Source of the DNA: Actinomycetota bacterium
GTDB lineage: Bacteria; Actinomycetota; Actinomycetes; S36-B12; CAIYMF01
Assembly: GCA_020161245.1 (NCBI GenBank)
Contig: JAIUOK010000017.1
Coordinates: forward strand, 1-64,000
Reading direction: 5' to 3'
DNA: 64,000 bases
Every line of letters starts with the position of its first letter. Within the stretch, counting starts at the first letter, position 1. Below the pieces are notes generated by a model, which was not told the DNA's origin, made no database searches, and saw only the letters and a program-made list of their open reading frames with translations. Positions 17,507 to 27,616 of this stretch are shown here, one piece after another. The translations under genes were made by a program, and so were the position numbers.

Positions 17507-18934
17507 CTACGACCACACCGGGGGGCGGCGGCCCGCCCACGGCGCAGCCTGCTCGAGCTGGGCCGCGAGCGAGAGCAGCAGCGCCTCCTCCCGGTGCCGG
17601 CCGACGAGCTGGACGCCCACAGGAAGCATGACGCCGTCGACGACCGGCCACCCGAGGGGCACGGACACCGCCGGCTGCCCGGTGATGTTGTACGGGGCGG
17701 TGAACGGCGTGAACCGCTTCTGGGCCTCGAAGTCCGCCGCGGGGTCGTCGTCGTCGCGCAGGCCGCCGACGGGCGAGGGCAGCGCGGCCAGGGTGGGGGT
17801 CACGACGACGTCGTACCCAGCCGTCGCGCCGACGACCATCCTCGTGAGCAGGCGCATCGTGGAAACGGCGCCGGCGAGCTGGATGCCGGTCACCGAGCGC
17901 CCGCGCTCGCGCAGCCACCGGGTCAGCGGCATCAGCCGCTCCTCGTCCTCGGGCAGCACCGGGGTCAGCAGTGCGAGCACAGACCACACCGCCTCGAAGC
18001 CCGCCACCTGCTCGGGCCCGAAGGGCGGCGCGACGTCCTCGACCACGTGCCCGAGCGACTCGAGCAGGCGGCAGGCGTCGTCCCAGACCGCCAGAACGTG
18101 CGGGTCGACCTCCGCCTCCGCGATCACCGGCGTCGCGTAGCGGCCGATCCGCAGGCGGCCGGGCTCCCGGGACGCCGCGGCGAGGAAGGCGCCGCGCTCG
18201 ACCGGCGGGGTCGGGAAGGGGTCGTCGGGGAACGGGCCGGCGAGGACGTCGAGCAGGGCGGCCGCGTCGGCGACCGTGCGGGCGAGCACGCCTTGGTGGG
18301 GCAGCTCGCCGACCGGGTCGCGCAGCGGGCCGTTGCTGATGCGCCCGCGGGTCGGCTTGATGCCGACCAGCCCCGTCGCACTGGCGGGGATGCGGATCGA
18401 GCCGCCGCCGTCCGAGCCGTGGGCGGCGCTCGCCAGACCCGCGGCGACCGCGGCTGCAGCTCCCCCGCTGCTGCCGCCCGCCGACCGCGAGAGGTCCCAG
18501 GGCGAGCGCGACGGCGGCGCGACGGCCGGCTCGGTGTAGCAGGGCAGGCCGAACTCCGGCGTGCTGGTCTTGCCGGTGATGAGCAGGCCGCCCTCGCGCA
18601 TGCGCGTGACGACGTGGTCGTCGCCGAACGGCGTGATGTCGTAGGCGACCGAGCCGAGGGTGCAGCGCACGCCGGCGACGAAGACGAGGTCCTTCGCGGG
18701 GACGACGGTGCCCTGCAGCGGCGACACGGGATCGCTGCCGGCTGCGACGGTGTCGTCGTACCTGCGTGCCGCCTCGAGAGCCAGGTCGTCGGTACGGGTG
18801 ATAAACGCGCCGACGACGGGGTCGAGGGCGTCGCTGCGGCGGGCGTAGTGCTCGACGAGCTCGGCCGAGGTCGTCGCGCCGTCACGGATCGCCTGGGCCT
18901 GCTCGAGGGCGGTGAGGTCGTGGAGCTCGGTCAT
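17507..18934 (-). CDS. Amidase (amidase-signature family)
   Basis: 475 residues. Hydrolyses carboxylic amides with a Ser-cisSer-Lys triad: Lys in VVPAKDLVF, cis-Ser in AGGSSGGAAAAVAAG, and the nucleophile Ser in GSDGGGSIRIPAS. The C-terminal half has the usual QLVGRHREEALLLSLAAQLE. No signal peptide. Substrate cannot be read from sequence; the lack of GatB/GatC-like neighbours argues against a tRNA-amidotransferase role. The start lies 18 bp after the stop of the small zinc protein, so the two may form one transcript. Confidence 0.9.
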   Translation of the reverse strand: MTELHDLTALEQAQAIRDGATTSAELVEHYARRSDALDPVVGAFITRTDDLALEAARRYDDTVAAGSDPVSPLQGTVVPAKDLVFVAGVRCTLGSVAYDITPFGDDHVVTRMREGGLLITGKTSTPEFGLPCYTEPAVAPPSRSPWDLSRSAGGSSGGAAAAVAAGLASAAHGSDGGGSIRIPASATGLVGIKPTRGRISNGPLRDPVGELPHQGVLARTVADAAALLDVLAGPFPDDPFPTPPVERGAFLAAASREPGRLRIGRYATPVIAEAEVDPHVLAVWDDACRLLESLGHVVEDVAPPFGPEQVAGFEAVWSVLALLTPVLPEDEERLMPLTRWLRERGRSVTGIQLAGAVSTMRLLTRMVVGATAGYDVVVTPTLAALPSPVGGLRDDDDPAADFEAQKRFTPFTAPYNITGQPAVSVPLGWPVVDGVMLPVGVQLVGRHREEALLLSLAAQLEQAAPWAGRRPPVWS

Positions 18935-18952
18935 CCGCCGATGATCGCCGTC

Positions 18953-19291
18953 TCAGCCCCCGGCGCGCAGGCGGCCGATGAGATAGGCCGCCCCGACGAG
19001 GATCGCCACCGCCAGCAGGACGATGCCGACGCAGCCGACGGCGCCCTTGGCGGTCGACGCCGGCCCCGTGCGCCAGCCCGGCTCGTCGTCGAGCGAGACC
19101 TCGATGGGGTGGTGCGATGCGACCCACTGGCGGGCGTGCTCGTCGCTGCAGAGCACGACGTCGACGTCCATCTCGTCGCCGCCGGGCTCGAGGTAGCGCG
19201 CCGCGAGGGCGACCCGGGTGTCGGCGGGCACGGGGCCGCCGCAGACGTCGCACGTCTCGGGCTGCTCGGCCGCGCCGTCCTGCTGCTCCAC
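18953..19291 (-). CDS. Small zinc-finger-like, tail-anchored membrane protein
   Basis: 112 residues from the GTG at 19291. The N-terminal part has CDVCGGPV and, 35 residues later, CSDEHARQW, a possible C-x2-C...C-x3-H zinc knuckle. The C-terminus is a single transmembrane helix (GCVGIVLLAVAILVGAAYLIGRL) ending in a basic tail. Cytosolic domain with a C-terminal anchor is inference. No known family recognised. Divergent from the S9 peptidase (75-bp gap) and upstream of the amidase. Confidence 0.7.
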   Translation of the reverse strand: MEQQDGAAEQPETCDVCGGPVPADTRVALAARYLEPGGDEMDVDVVLCSDEHARQWVASHHPIEVSLDDEPGWRTGPASTAKGAVGCVGIVLLAVAILVGAAYLIGRLRAGG

Positions 19292-19366
19292 GGGCCGATC
19301 ATGCCAAGGGCGCGCCGTGCGCGGCCGCAGCGCGCCGCAGCGGCCCGCCCTGCCTAGGGTGTCGGG

Positions 19367-21484
19367 GTGCCGCAGTACCCGAGCGCCCCGCGCCTCGACG
19401 CCGCCGACGACCTCGGCGGCGTCCTCGTCCCCGACCCCTACCGCTACCTCGAGTCGGGGGATCACGAGCACGTCGCCCTGCGCGAGGAGTGGGCCGCCCA
19501 GCAGGCGGCGATCCTCGAGGAGGAGCGCGCCGGCTGGACCACGCGCGGCCGCTGGCGCGACCGCGTCGGGGCGCTGCTGTCGGCCGGCACCGTCGGCCCG
19601 CCGGCCCATCGCGGCGACCGCAGGTTCTTCATGCGCCGCGAGCCCGGCGCCGACATGGCCGCGCTCTGGACCGTCGACCCCGGCGGCACCGAGCGGGTGC
19701 TGCTCGACCCGATGGCCATCGACCCGGAGGGCCACACCACGCTCGACGCCTGGCAGCCGAGCAAGGAGGGGCACCTGCTGGCCTACCAGCTCTCGGTGGG
19801 CGGCACCGAGGAGCCCGACCTGTTCGTCATGCACGTCGCCACCGGCGAGCAGATCGAGGGCCCGATCGACCGGGTGCGCTTCTCCCCCATCGCCTGGCTC
19901 CCCGGCGGCGAGGCCTACTACTACGTGCGCCGGCTCGACCCGTCGCTCGTGCCGGAGAACGAGCGGCCGTTCCACCGCCGCATCTACCTGCACCGCGTGG
20001 GGTCCGACGTCGCCGACGACGTCGAGATCTTCGGTGCCGGGCGCACGATCACCAACTACTACGGCGTGAGCGTCAGCCGCGACGGCCGCTGGCTGCAGAT
20101 CTCGAGCCAGGAGGGCACGGAGCCGCGCAACGACCTGTGGCTCGCCGACCTCGCGTCGTCGACCCTCGAGGAGCCGGCGCTGGTCGTGGTGCAGGAGGGC
20201 GTCGACGCCAGCACCGGCCTGACGTTCGGCCGCGACGGGCGCTGCTTCGTCGGCACCGACCTCGACGCGCCGCGCACCCGCATCTGCGTGGTCGACCCCT
20301 CGACACCGACGTCGGAGCACTGGGTCGACCTCATCCCCGAGGACCCGTCCGCCGTGCTCGAGGACTTCGCCGTCCTCGACGGCGACGAGCTCGAAGCACC
20401 GCAGATCCTGGTCGCGTGGTCGAGGCACAACGTGGGTGAGATGACGCTGCACGACGGAACCACCGGCGCGAAGGTCGGAGACGTCGAGCTGCCCGGCGTC
20501 GGCACCCTCGGCGGGATCGTCGAGCGCCCCGAGGGCGGCCCGGTCGTGTGGTTCGTCTACACCGACTACACCACCCAGCCGCACGTCTACACCTACGACG
20601 CCCGGACCGGCCGCGTCGAGCTCTTCGCGTCGCCTCCCGGGACGGTCGACGTCCCGAAGGTGTTCAGCCGCCAGGTGACCTACACGTCGAAGGACGGCAC
20701 GCAGGTCCGGATGTTCGTGCTGTCGCCGTCCGACGGCCCCGACCGCCCGCGGCCCGCGCTCCTCTACGGCTACGGCGGCTTCGGCATCCCCATGCAGCCG
20801 GGGTACAGCGCCTCGGCGCTCGCGTGGGTGGAGGCGGGCGGCGTCTACGCCGTCGCGTGCATCCGCGGCGGCGGCGACGAGGGCGAAGAGTGGCACCGCG
20901 CCGGCATGCTCGGCGAGAAGCAGAACGTCTTCGACGACTTCCTCGCGGCAGCGGCGTACCTGGCCGACGAGGGCTGGACCACGCCGGAGCAGCTGGCGGT
21001 CATGGGCGGCAGCAACGGCGGCCTGCTCGTCGGCGCGGCGCTCGTGCAGCGCCAGGACCTGTTCCGCACCGTCGTCTGCGCCGCGCCGCTGCTCGACATG
21101 GTGCGCTACGTCGTCGTCCCGGACGGCGCGAGCTTCCTCGGGCCGACGTGGACCGTGGAGTACGGCGACCCGCAGGTGCCCGAGGAGCTGCAGTGGCTGC
21201 TGGCGTACTCGCCGTACCACAACGTCGTCGAGGGCCGCGACTACCCGGCCGTGCTCATGCAGGTGTTCGACAACGACTCGCGCACAGACCCGATGCACGG
21301 CCGCAAGCTGGTGGCGGCGCTGCAGCACGCTCAGGCCGGCGAGCGGCCCATCGTGCTGCGCACCGAGGCCAACGTCGGCCACGGCGCCCGGTCGATCAGC
21401 AAGTCCGTGGAGGAGACCGCCGACACGCTGGCGTTCCTCGCGCGGTGGACCGGCCTGGAGCCCGAGGCGCTGCCGAGCGCCTAG
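19367..21484 (+). CDS. Prolyl oligopeptidase-family serine peptidase (S9A)
   Basis: 705 residues. An N-terminal beta-propeller (about 80-400) gates a C-terminal alpha/beta-hydrolase. The nucleophile is Ser549 in [13 protein letters not shown]; the Asp follows in [16 protein letters not shown] and the His is in [16 protein letters not shown] and [15 protein letters not shown] are standard family motifs. No signal peptide, so probably cytosolic cleavage of proline-containing oligopeptides. GTG start, as commonly seen in this window. Confidence 0.92.
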   Translation: MPQYPSAPRLDAADDLGGVLVPDPYRYLESGDHEHVALREEWAAQQAAILEEERAGWTTRGRWRDRVGALLSAGTVGPPAHRGDRRFFMRREPGADMAALWTVDPGGTERVLLDPMAIDPEGHTTLDAWQPSKEGHLLAYQLSVGGTEEPDLFVMHVATGEQIEGPIDRVRFSPIAWLPGGEAYYYVRRLDPSLVPENERPFHRRIYLHRVGSDVADDVEIFGAGRTITNYYGVSVSRDGRWLQISSQEGTEPRNDLWLADLASSTLEEPALVVVQEGVDASTGLTFGRDGRCFVGTDLDAPRTRICVVDPSTPTSEHWVDLIPEDPSAVLEDFAVLDGDELEAPQILVAWSRHNVGEMTLHDGTTGAKVGDVELPGVGTLGGIVERPEGGPVVWFVYTDYTTQPHVYTYDARTGRVELFASPPGTVDVPKVFSRQVTYTSKDGTQVRMFVLSPSDGPDRPRPALLYGYGGFGIPMQPGYSASALAWVEAGGVYAVACIRGGGDEGEEWHRAGMLGEKQNVFDDFLAAAAYLADEGWTTPEQLAVMGGSNGGLLVGAALVQRQDLFRTVVCAAPLLDMVRYVVVPDGASFLGPTWTVEYGDPQVPEELQWLLAYSPYHNVVEGRDYPAVLMQVFDNDSRTDPMHGRKLVAALQHAQAGERPIVLRTEANVGHGARSISKSVEETADTLAFLARWTGLEPEALPSA

Positions 21485-21494
21485 GCTCTGGCGC

Positions 21495-22481
21495 GTGACC
21501 GGCTCTCTGATCGCCAGCACCGCCAAGAGCACCAAGGCGGAGAACGCGTTCGTCCAGGTCCTGTCGAACGTGTGGGAGTGGTTCCTGCAGTACGCGCTGT
21601 CGATCGCGCTCACGATCGCCGTCGCGCTGCTGTTCTGGTGGATCTGCCTGCGGATCATCCGCCGCATCACCGAGGCGGCCAAGCGCCGCCTGCGGCAGGA
21701 CCGCCCCGGCCAGGCGCGCGCTGCCGAGCACACGCAGGAGCTCACGGCGGTCCTCATGACCGCGCGCCGCGAGCAGCGTGCCGAGGCCCTCGGGCAGCTG
21801 CTGCGCAGCATCGTCACGTTCACTGTCTTCAGCCTGGCGTCGCTGGTGGTGCTGGCCCAGGCCGGCGTCAACCTCACGCCGATCCTGGCCAGCGCCGGCG
21901 TCGTCGGCGTCGCGCTCGGCTTCGGCGCGCAGACCCTCGTCAAGGACTTCCTGTCCGGCTTCTTCCTCGTGCTCGAGGACCAGTTCGGCGTCGGCGACGT
22001 CGTCGATCTCGGCCCCGCCGTCGGCGTCGTCGAGGAGGTCACGCTCCGGATCACGCGCGTCCGGGATCTGTCCGGCGTGGTCTGGTACGTGCGCAACGGC
22101 GAGATCCTGCGCGTCGGCAACCGCAGCCAGGGCTGGACGATGGCCGTCGTCGACGTCCCCATCGGCTACACCGAGGACCTCGACCGCGTGCGCCGGATCG
22201 TCGACCGCGTCGGCGTCGCCATGGACAACGACCCCGAGTACGACGGCATCCTGTTCGGCACACCCACCTACGCCGGCGTCGAGAGCGTCAGCGGCGACGC
22301 CGTGTTCGTGCGCGTGACCGCCAAGGCCGCGCCCGACCAGCAGATGACCGCGGCGCGCGCGATCCGAGAGCGGCTCAAGGTCGCCTTCGACGAGGCCGGC
22401 ATCCGCGTGCCCGTGCTCGTCCGCAACAACCTGCCCCCGGCGAGCCCGCAGCCCGGCGGCCCGCCCGCCCCCACCCCCTGA
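21495..22481 (+). CDS. MscS-family mechanosensitive channel
   Basis: 328 residues. Small-conductance mechanosensitive channel homologue. One N-terminal transmembrane helix (about 30-55), a second near 95-115, and the pore-lining helix [26 protein letters not shown], with the Gly/Ala packing pattern of MscS TM3, followed by the beta-domain ([10 protein letters not shown]...) and C-terminal alpha/beta domain. The GTG start lies 10 bp after the S9 peptidase stop. P/G-rich tail. Predicted role is release of solutes on hypo-osmotic shock. Confidence 0.9.
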   Translation: MTGSLIASTAKSTKAENAFVQVLSNVWEWFLQYALSIALTIAVALLFWWICLRIIRRITEAAKRRLRQDRPGQARAAEHTQELTAVLMTARREQRAEALGQLLRSIVTFTVFSLASLVVLAQAGVNLTPILASAGVVGVALGFGAQTLVKDFLSGFFLVLEDQFGVGDVVDLGPAVGVVEEVTLRITRVRDLSGVVWYVRNGEILRVGNRSQGWTMAVVDVPIGYTEDLDRVRRIVDRVGVAMDNDPEYDGILFGTPTYAGVESVSGDAVFVRVTAKAAPDQQMTAARAIRERLKVAFDEAGIRVPVLVRNNLPPASPQPGGPPAPTP

Positions 22482-22488
22482 CCTGCTC

Positions 22489-22538
22489 GCTCTGGATGGG
22501 TGAGCGACGCCTGTAGGGGTCGCTCACCCATCCAGAGC
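22489..22538 (+). terminator. Perfect 20-bp hairpin after the MscS gene
   Basis: Left arm GCTCTGGATGGGTGAGCGAC (22489-22508) is the exact complement of 22519-22538, with a 10-nt loop, starting 7 bp after the stop codon. The length and perfection are unusual for a simple terminator, but the position suits one. Confidence 0.75.
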
Positions 22539-22586
22539 GGGGCCCTTCGGGGTGCGGGGGCCTGGCGCGGCCGCGAGGATGCGGGC

Positions 22587-24098
22587 ATGCGGGTCCTCGT
22601 CACCGGTGCCACGGGATATATCGGCGGCAGGCTCGTGCCCGAGCTGCTCGCCGCCGGCCACGAGGTGCGCGTGCTCGCCCGCCACCCCGAGCGCCTCGCC
22701 GACCGCACCTGGGTCAACGACGTCCAGGTGGTCAGCGGCGACGCCGGCGACCCCGACGCCGTCCGCTCCGCCCTCGAGGGCATCGACGTCGCCTACTACC
22801 TCATGCACTCGCTCATGGCGGGCGACGGCTTCCACGACGTCGAGGTGCTGCTCGCCCGCATCTTCGGCACCACCGCCCGCGACCAGGGCGTGAAGCGGAT
22901 CGTCTACCTCGGCGGCCTCCATCCGGAGAAGGCGCCCGGCAGCCTCTCCGAGCACATGGCCAGCCGTCGCGAGGTCGGCGAGATCCTCCGGCGCTCCGGC
23001 GTCCCGACGGCGGAGCTGCGGGCGGCCGTGATCATCGGCAGCGGCAGCGCCAGCTTCGAGATGATCCGCTACCTCACCGAGCGGCTGCCGTTCATGGTGA
23101 CGCCGAAGTGGCTGCGCATGCCGACGCAGCCGATCGCCGTCCGCGACGTCCTCTACTACCTCGTCCAGTGCGCCGACCTGCCGCCGGACGTCAACCGCCA
23201 CTTCGACATCGGGGGCCCCGACGTCACGACGTACGAGGGCATGATCCACGGCTACGCGAAGGTCGCCGGGCTCCGGCGCCGCGTCGTCGTCGGCGCGCCC
23301 GTGCTCACTCCGCGGCTGTCGAGCCGGTGGGTCGGCCTGGTGACGCCGGTGCCGAGCACGATGGCCCGCCCGCTCGTCGAGAGCCTGTCGGCGCCGTCGG
23401 TGTGCGCCGAGCACGACATCCAGCACTACATCCCGGACCCCGTCGACGGCCTCACGCCGTACGAGCGCGCCGTCGAGCTCGCGCTCATGCGCATCCAGTA
23501 CGCCGACGTGCGCACTTCGTGGTCGGGCTCGAGCGTCCCCGGTGCGCCGAGCGACCCGCTGCCCAGCGACCCGGACTGGGCCGGCGGCGCCCTCTACACC
23601 GACGCCCGGGAGACGCGGGTCGATGCGACACCGGCATCGCTCTGGCGTGTGATCGAGGGCCTCGGCGGCGACCGCGGCTACTACTCCTTCCCCCTCGCCT
23701 GGGAGGTGCGCGGCTGGATGGACCGCGCGGTGGGCGGCGTCGGGCTCGCCCGCGGACGGCGCAACCCCGAGACGCTGCGCGTCGGCGACCCGCTGGACTT
23801 CTGGCGGGTCGAGGAGCGCGTGCCGCTCAAGCTCCTGCGCCTGCGCGGGGAGTTCCGGATGCCGGGGTTGGCGTGGCTCGAGCTCGGCATCCGCGAGGAC
23901 CACGACCCGGACGGCCACCCCATCACCGTCTACACGCAGCGCGCCCTCTTCCACCCCAAGGGCATGCCCGGCGAGGCGTACTGGAAGGCGATGCTGCCGT
24001 TCCACGGCATCATCTTCGGCTCGATGCTCAGGAACGTCAGGGAGAACGCGGAGACCCTCGAGCGCACAGGCACGCTGCCCGAGCTGAGCGCGTCGTAG
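22587..24098 (+). CDS. NAD(P)-dependent epimerase-like + DUF2867 fusion protein
   Basis: 503 residues. The N-terminal atypical extended SDR domain begins with GATGYIGGRLVPELL (dinucleotide binding) and continues to about 300. The C-terminal part, about 340-495 (VDATPASLWRVIEGLGGDRGYYSFPLAWEVRGWMDR...), is the DUF2867 fold often fused to such SDRs. YLMHSL replaces the classical YxxxK region, as in NmrA-like atypical SDRs, so a catalytic activity is uncertain. The ATG at 22587 starts directly at the Rossmann strand (MRVLVTGATG). Confidence 0.88.
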   Translation: MRVLVTGATGYIGGRLVPELLAAGHEVRVLARHPERLADRTWVNDVQVVSGDAGDPDAVRSALEGIDVAYYLMHSLMAGDGFHDVEVLLARIFGTTARDQGVKRIVYLGGLHPEKAPGSLSEHMASRREVGEILRRSGVPTAELRAAVIIGSGSASFEMIRYLTERLPFMVTPKWLRMPTQPIAVRDVLYYLVQCADLPPDVNRHFDIGGPDVTTYEGMIHGYAKVAGLRRRVVVGAPVLTPRLSSRWVGLVTPVPSTMARPLVESLSAPSVCAEHDIQHYIPDPVDGLTPYERAVELALMRIQYADVRTSWSGSSVPGAPSDPLPSDPDWAGGALYTDARETRVDATPASLWRVIEGLGGDRGYYSFPLAWEVRGWMDRAVGGVGLARGRRNPETLRVGDPLDFWRVEERVPLKLLRLRGEFRMPGLAWLELGIREDHDPDGHPITVYTQRALFHPKGMPGEAYWKAMLPFHGIIFGSMLRNVRENAETLERTGTLPELSAS

Positions 24099-24158
24099 CC
24101 CGCCGGAGCCGCCCGGTCCGGTGCACGTGCGCCGCGGGCGCCACGGCATGATGTGCGG

Positions 24159-24608
24159 GTGACGCAGGACCAGCCGACGACGCCGTACGAGGCCATGGGC
24201 GGCGCCGCCTTCTTCGAGACGCTGGTGCACCACTTCTACGAGGGCGTGGCCGAGGACGACCTCCTCCGCACCATGTACCCCGAAGAGGATCTCGGCCCGG
24301 CGGAGCGCCGGCTCCGGATGTTCCTCGAGCAGTACTGGGGAGGCCCTGGCACCTACTCCGAGGAGCGCGGCCACCCGCGGCTGCGGATGCGGCACAACCC
24401 CTACGTGATCGACGACGAGGCCCGCGACGCCTGGCTGCGCTCGATGCGGAGGGCGCTCGACCGCACCATCGTCGAGCAGGGCCTCGACCCCGCGTGGGAG
24501 CAGGAGCTGTGGCGCTACCTCGTGGGCGCCGCCATCGCCATGGTCAACCAGATGCCGCCCGAGCAGCCGGGCATCCCCGTCCAGGACGCACAGGAGCCGC
24601 CCCGATGA
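24159..24608 (+). CDS. glbO: Group II truncated haemoglobin
   Basis: 149 residues from the GTG at 24159; another in-frame GTG at 24153 adds two residues. Haem-binding O2/NO protein of the TrHbO type: YEAMGGAAFFETLVHHFYEGV, then PERRL-like AERRLRMFLEQYWGGPGTYSEERGHPRLRMRH, with the proximal His in the RHNPY segment. WGGPxxYSxxRGHPxLRxRH is the TrHbII signature. Its stop overlaps the alpha-glucosidase start (ATGA), the same glbO-aglA pairing I recall from mycobacteria (Rv2470-Rv2471). Confidence 0.95.
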   Translation: MTQDQPTTPYEAMGGAAFFETLVHHFYEGVAEDDLLRTMYPEEDLGPAERRLRMFLEQYWGGPGTYSEERGHPRLRMRHNPYVIDDEARDAWLRSMRRALDRTIVEQGLDPAWEQELWRYLVGAAIAMVNQMPPEQPGIPVQDAQEPPR

Positions 24609-26293
24609 CGCACGTCGAGCCCGCCGAGCACGACCTCCCGACGGTGGAGGGCAACGCGGGCCTGGCGCCGCGCGGCGAGCGGCCCTGGTGGCGCGACGCC
24701 GTCGTCTACCAGGTCTACCCGCGGTCGTTCTCGGACAGCGACGGCGACGGGCTCGGCGACATCCGCGGCATCCGCGACCGGCTCGCCCACCTCGTCGACC
24801 TCGGCGTCGACGCCGTGTGGCTCTCGCCGTTCTACCCCTCGCCGCTGCTCGACGGCGGCTACGACGTGGCCGACCCGCGCGACGTCGACCCCCGCCTCGG
24901 CACGGTCGACGAGCTGCGCGGCCTCACCGAGGACTGCCACCGCCTCGGCCTGAAGATCTTCGTCGACATCGTGCCCAACCACTTCTCGTGGGACCACGAG
25001 TGGTTCCAGGCGGCCAAGGCCACGGCGCCGGGATCTCCGGAGTGGTCGCGCTTCCACGCCGTGCGCGGCAAGGGGGCCGACGGCACCGAGCCGCCGAACG
25101 ACTGGCAGAGCGCGTTCGGCGGTCCGGCCTGGTCGCCCATCGAGGGCCACCCGGGCTGGTGGTACCTGCACATCTTCGACGCGTCCCAGCCCGACGTGAA
25201 CTGGGACAACCCCGAGATCCACGCCGACTACGAGAAGACGCTGCGGTTCTGGTTCGACATGGGCGTCGACGGCTTCCGCATCGACGTCGCCCACGGCCTG
25301 GTGAAAGAGCCGGGCTACCCGGACGCCGGCACCGCGCCGGGCTTCGACGAGGTGCTCGCGGGAGCACCCCAGGAGTACTCGCCGATGTGGGACCAGCCGG
25401 GCGTCCACGACATCTGGCGCGAGTGGCGGCGCGTCGCCGACGGCTACTCGCCCGACCGCGCCTACGTCGGCGAGGCCTGGGTCTCGACGCCGGAGCGGCA
25501 GGCCGACTACACGCGCCCCGACGAGCTGCACACCACGTTCAACTTCCACTTCCTCAAGACCTGGTGGGCGGCCGAGCGCATCCGCGAGGTGGTCGGGCTC
25601 TCGCTGCTCGCCTCGGCGGCGGTCGGCGCGCCCTGCACGTGGGTGCTGTCCAACCACGACGTCTGGCGGCCGGTCACCCGGTTCGCACCGCACCTGCGCG
25701 ACGGCACGTTGGACCTCGCCGAGGGCCGGCGCCGGGCGCTCGCGCTCTCGCTGGTGTCGCTGGGCCTGCCGGGATCGGCGTACCTGTACCAGGGCGAGGA
25801 GCTCGGGCTGCCCGAGGTGCTCGACATCGCCGACGGCGACCGCCAGGACCCGACATTCTTCCGCACGCAGGGCGAGAACAAGGGCCGTGACGGCTGCCGC
25901 ATCCCCATCCCGTGGAGCGGCTCGTCCGCGCCGTACGGGTTCACCACCGGCACCCCGCACCTGCCCATGCCCGAGGGCTGGGAGCCGCTCACCGTCGAGG
26001 CCCAGAAGGCCGACCCGGCATCGACGTTCCACGTCTACAAGCGGGCGCTGGCCGTGCGCCGCGCCCGCGAGGCGATGGGCGACGGGCTCATGCGCTGGCT
26101 CGACCTCGGCGACGACGACGTCGTTGCCTTCGAGCGACCCGGCGACGAGCCGGTGACGGTCGTGCTCAACGTGGCCGACGCCGACCGGATCGTTGCGGTC
26201 GACGGCGAGATCCTGGTGGAGTGCGGCGGGGTCGCGCGGCAGGCTGACGGGGTGCTCGTGCTCCCGCCGTCCTCCGCCGCCTGGATCGGCTGA
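24605..26293 (+). CDS. aglA: GH13 alpha-glucosidase / oligo-1,6-glucosidase
   Basis: 562 residues. Hydrolyses terminal alpha-glucosidic bonds of short malto- or isomalto-oligosaccharides. GH13 landmarks: VYQVYPRSFSDSDGDGLGDI, DIVPNH, nucleophile Asp in DGFRIDVAHG, acid/base Glu in YVGEAWV, transition-state Asp in LSNHDVWRP. The ATG at 24605 overlaps the glbO stop. An MFS gene follows after 1 bp, suggesting a three-gene transcript. No signal peptide, so it acts on imported sugars. Confidence 0.94.
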   Translation: MTHVEPAEHDLPTVEGNAGLAPRGERPWWRDAVVYQVYPRSFSDSDGDGLGDIRGIRDRLAHLVDLGVDAVWLSPFYPSPLLDGGYDVADPRDVDPRLGTVDELRGLTEDCHRLGLKIFVDIVPNHFSWDHEWFQAAKATAPGSPEWSRFHAVRGKGADGTEPPNDWQSAFGGPAWSPIEGHPGWWYLHIFDASQPDVNWDNPEIHADYEKTLRFWFDMGVDGFRIDVAHGLVKEPGYPDAGTAPGFDEVLAGAPQEYSPMWDQPGVHDIWREWRRVADGYSPDRAYVGEAWVSTPERQADYTRPDELHTTFNFHFLKTWWAAERIREVVGLSLLASAAVGAPCTWVLSNHDVWRPVTRFAPHLRDGTLDLAEGRRRALALSLVSLGLPGSAYLYQGEELGLPEVLDIADGDRQDPTFFRTQGENKGRDGCRIPIPWSGSSAPYGFTTGTPHLPMPEGWEPLTVEAQKADPASTFHVYKRALAVRRAREAMGDGLMRWLDLGDDDVVAFERPGDEPVTVVLNVADADRIVAVDGEILVECGGVARQADGVLVLPPSSAAWIG

Positions 26294-26294
26294 G

Positions 26295-27614
26295 GTGGCG
26301 CCGGGCGCCGGGGGACGGATCGACTGGCGGCACCGCGCCTGGGCCGTCGCCGGCGTCACGTTCGTCGCGCTCGTCTCGGCGGCCGCGTTCCGCTCGTCGA
26401 CGGGCGTCCTGCTCGAGCCGGTGTCGTCGGCCAACGACTGGTCGCGGTCCGTCGTCTCTGCCGCCGTCACGATCAACCTGGCGCTCTATGGGCTCGTGGC
26501 GCCCTTCGCCGCCGCGCTCATGGAGAAGTGGGGCATTCGGCGCGTGGTGGCCGCAGCCCTGTGCCTGCTGGCGATCGGCATGGCTCTCACCACGTTCGTG
26601 TCGCAGCCGTGGCAGCTCGCGCTGGCCTGGGGCGTGCTCATGGGGTTCGGCGCCGGCGCGATGGCGCTGGTGTTCGGCGCGGTCGTCGCACAGCGCTGGT
26701 TCGTCGAGCGCCGCGGCCTGGTCATGGGCATCTTCTCCGCGGCATCCGCTACCGGCCAGCTCATCTTCCTGCCGACGCTGGCCCGGATGGTCGAGAGCAG
26801 CGGACCGCGCTCGGCCACCCTGCTGCTCTCCGCCGTGGCGCTCGCCCTCGTGCCGCTCGTGCTGGGCCTGCTGCGCGACCGGCCGTCCGACGTCGGCGCG
26901 CTCCCCTACGGCGCGCCGCGCGGCTACGTCGAGGAGGTCGTCGACACCGGAGGCCGCGGCGCCGCCTCGATCGCACTGCTGCGCCTGCGCGAGGCGTCGC
27001 GCACGCGGGCCTTCTGGCTGCTCATGTTCGGCTTCTTCGTCTGCGGCTGGTCGACCAACGGCCTCGTAGGCCTGCACTTCATCCCGGCTGCCCACGACCA
27101 CGGCATGCCGCCGACCACGGCCGCATCGCTGCTGGCGCTCATCGGCGTGTTCGACCTCGTCGGCACCATCGGCTCGGGCTGGCTGACCGACCGCTACAAC
27201 CCGCGGATCCTGCTCGCCGTGTACTACGCCGGGCGCGGCCTGTCGCTGCTGGTGGTCCACCTGCTCTGGGCGCCGACCGTGCAGCCGCCCATGTTCTTCT
27301 TCGTGGTGCTCTACGGCCTCGACTGGGTCGCGACCGTGCCGCCCACGGTCGCGCTGTGCCGCGACTGCTTCGGCGCCTCGCGCGCCGGCGTCGTCTTCGG
27401 CTGGGTGTTCGCCTCGCACATGGTGGGCGCCGGCATCAGCGCCTGGGTGGCGGGCTATCTGCGCGACACCACGGGCACCTACGACCTCGCCTGGTGGTCG
27501 GCCGGCGTGCTGTGCCTGCTGGCGGCGGTGGCGTCGTACGCCGTTCCGAGGGGCGACCAGCTGGCCGGGCGCACGCCGGACCCGGATCCCGAGCTCACAC
27601 CCGCCGAGGCCTGA
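26295..27614 (+). CDS. MFS transporter (OFA/monocarboxylate-like)
   Basis: 439 residues with 12 predicted membrane helices in two bundles and a central cytosolic loop (about 200-245). Features such as WSRSVVSAAVTINLALYGLVAPF and EKWGIRRVV match the MFS loop 2-3 region. It resembles oxalate/formate-antiporter-like or MCT-like MFS proteins, but the substrate is unknown. The GTG at 26295 is 1 bp after the alpha-glucosidase stop, so co-transcription is likely; a sugar-related substrate is only inference. Confidence 0.88.
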   Translation: MAPGAGGRIDWRHRAWAVAGVTFVALVSAAAFRSSTGVLLEPVSSANDWSRSVVSAAVTINLALYGLVAPFAAALMEKWGIRRVVAAALCLLAIGMALTTFVSQPWQLALAWGVLMGFGAGAMALVFGAVVAQRWFVERRGLVMGIFSAASATGQLIFLPTLARMVESSGPRSATLLLSAVALALVPLVLGLLRDRPSDVGALPYGAPRGYVEEVVDTGGRGAASIALLRLREASRTRAFWLLMFGFFVCGWSTNGLVGLHFIPAAHDHGMPPTTAASLLALIGVFDLVGTIGSGWLTDRYNPRILLAVYYAGRGLSLLVVHLLWAPTVQPPMFFFVVLYGLDWVATVPPTVALCRDCFGASRAGVVFGWVFASHMVGAGISAWVAGYLRDTTGTYDLAWWSAGVLCLLAAVASYAVPRGDQLAGRTPDPDPELTPAEA

Positions 27615-27616
27615 GC

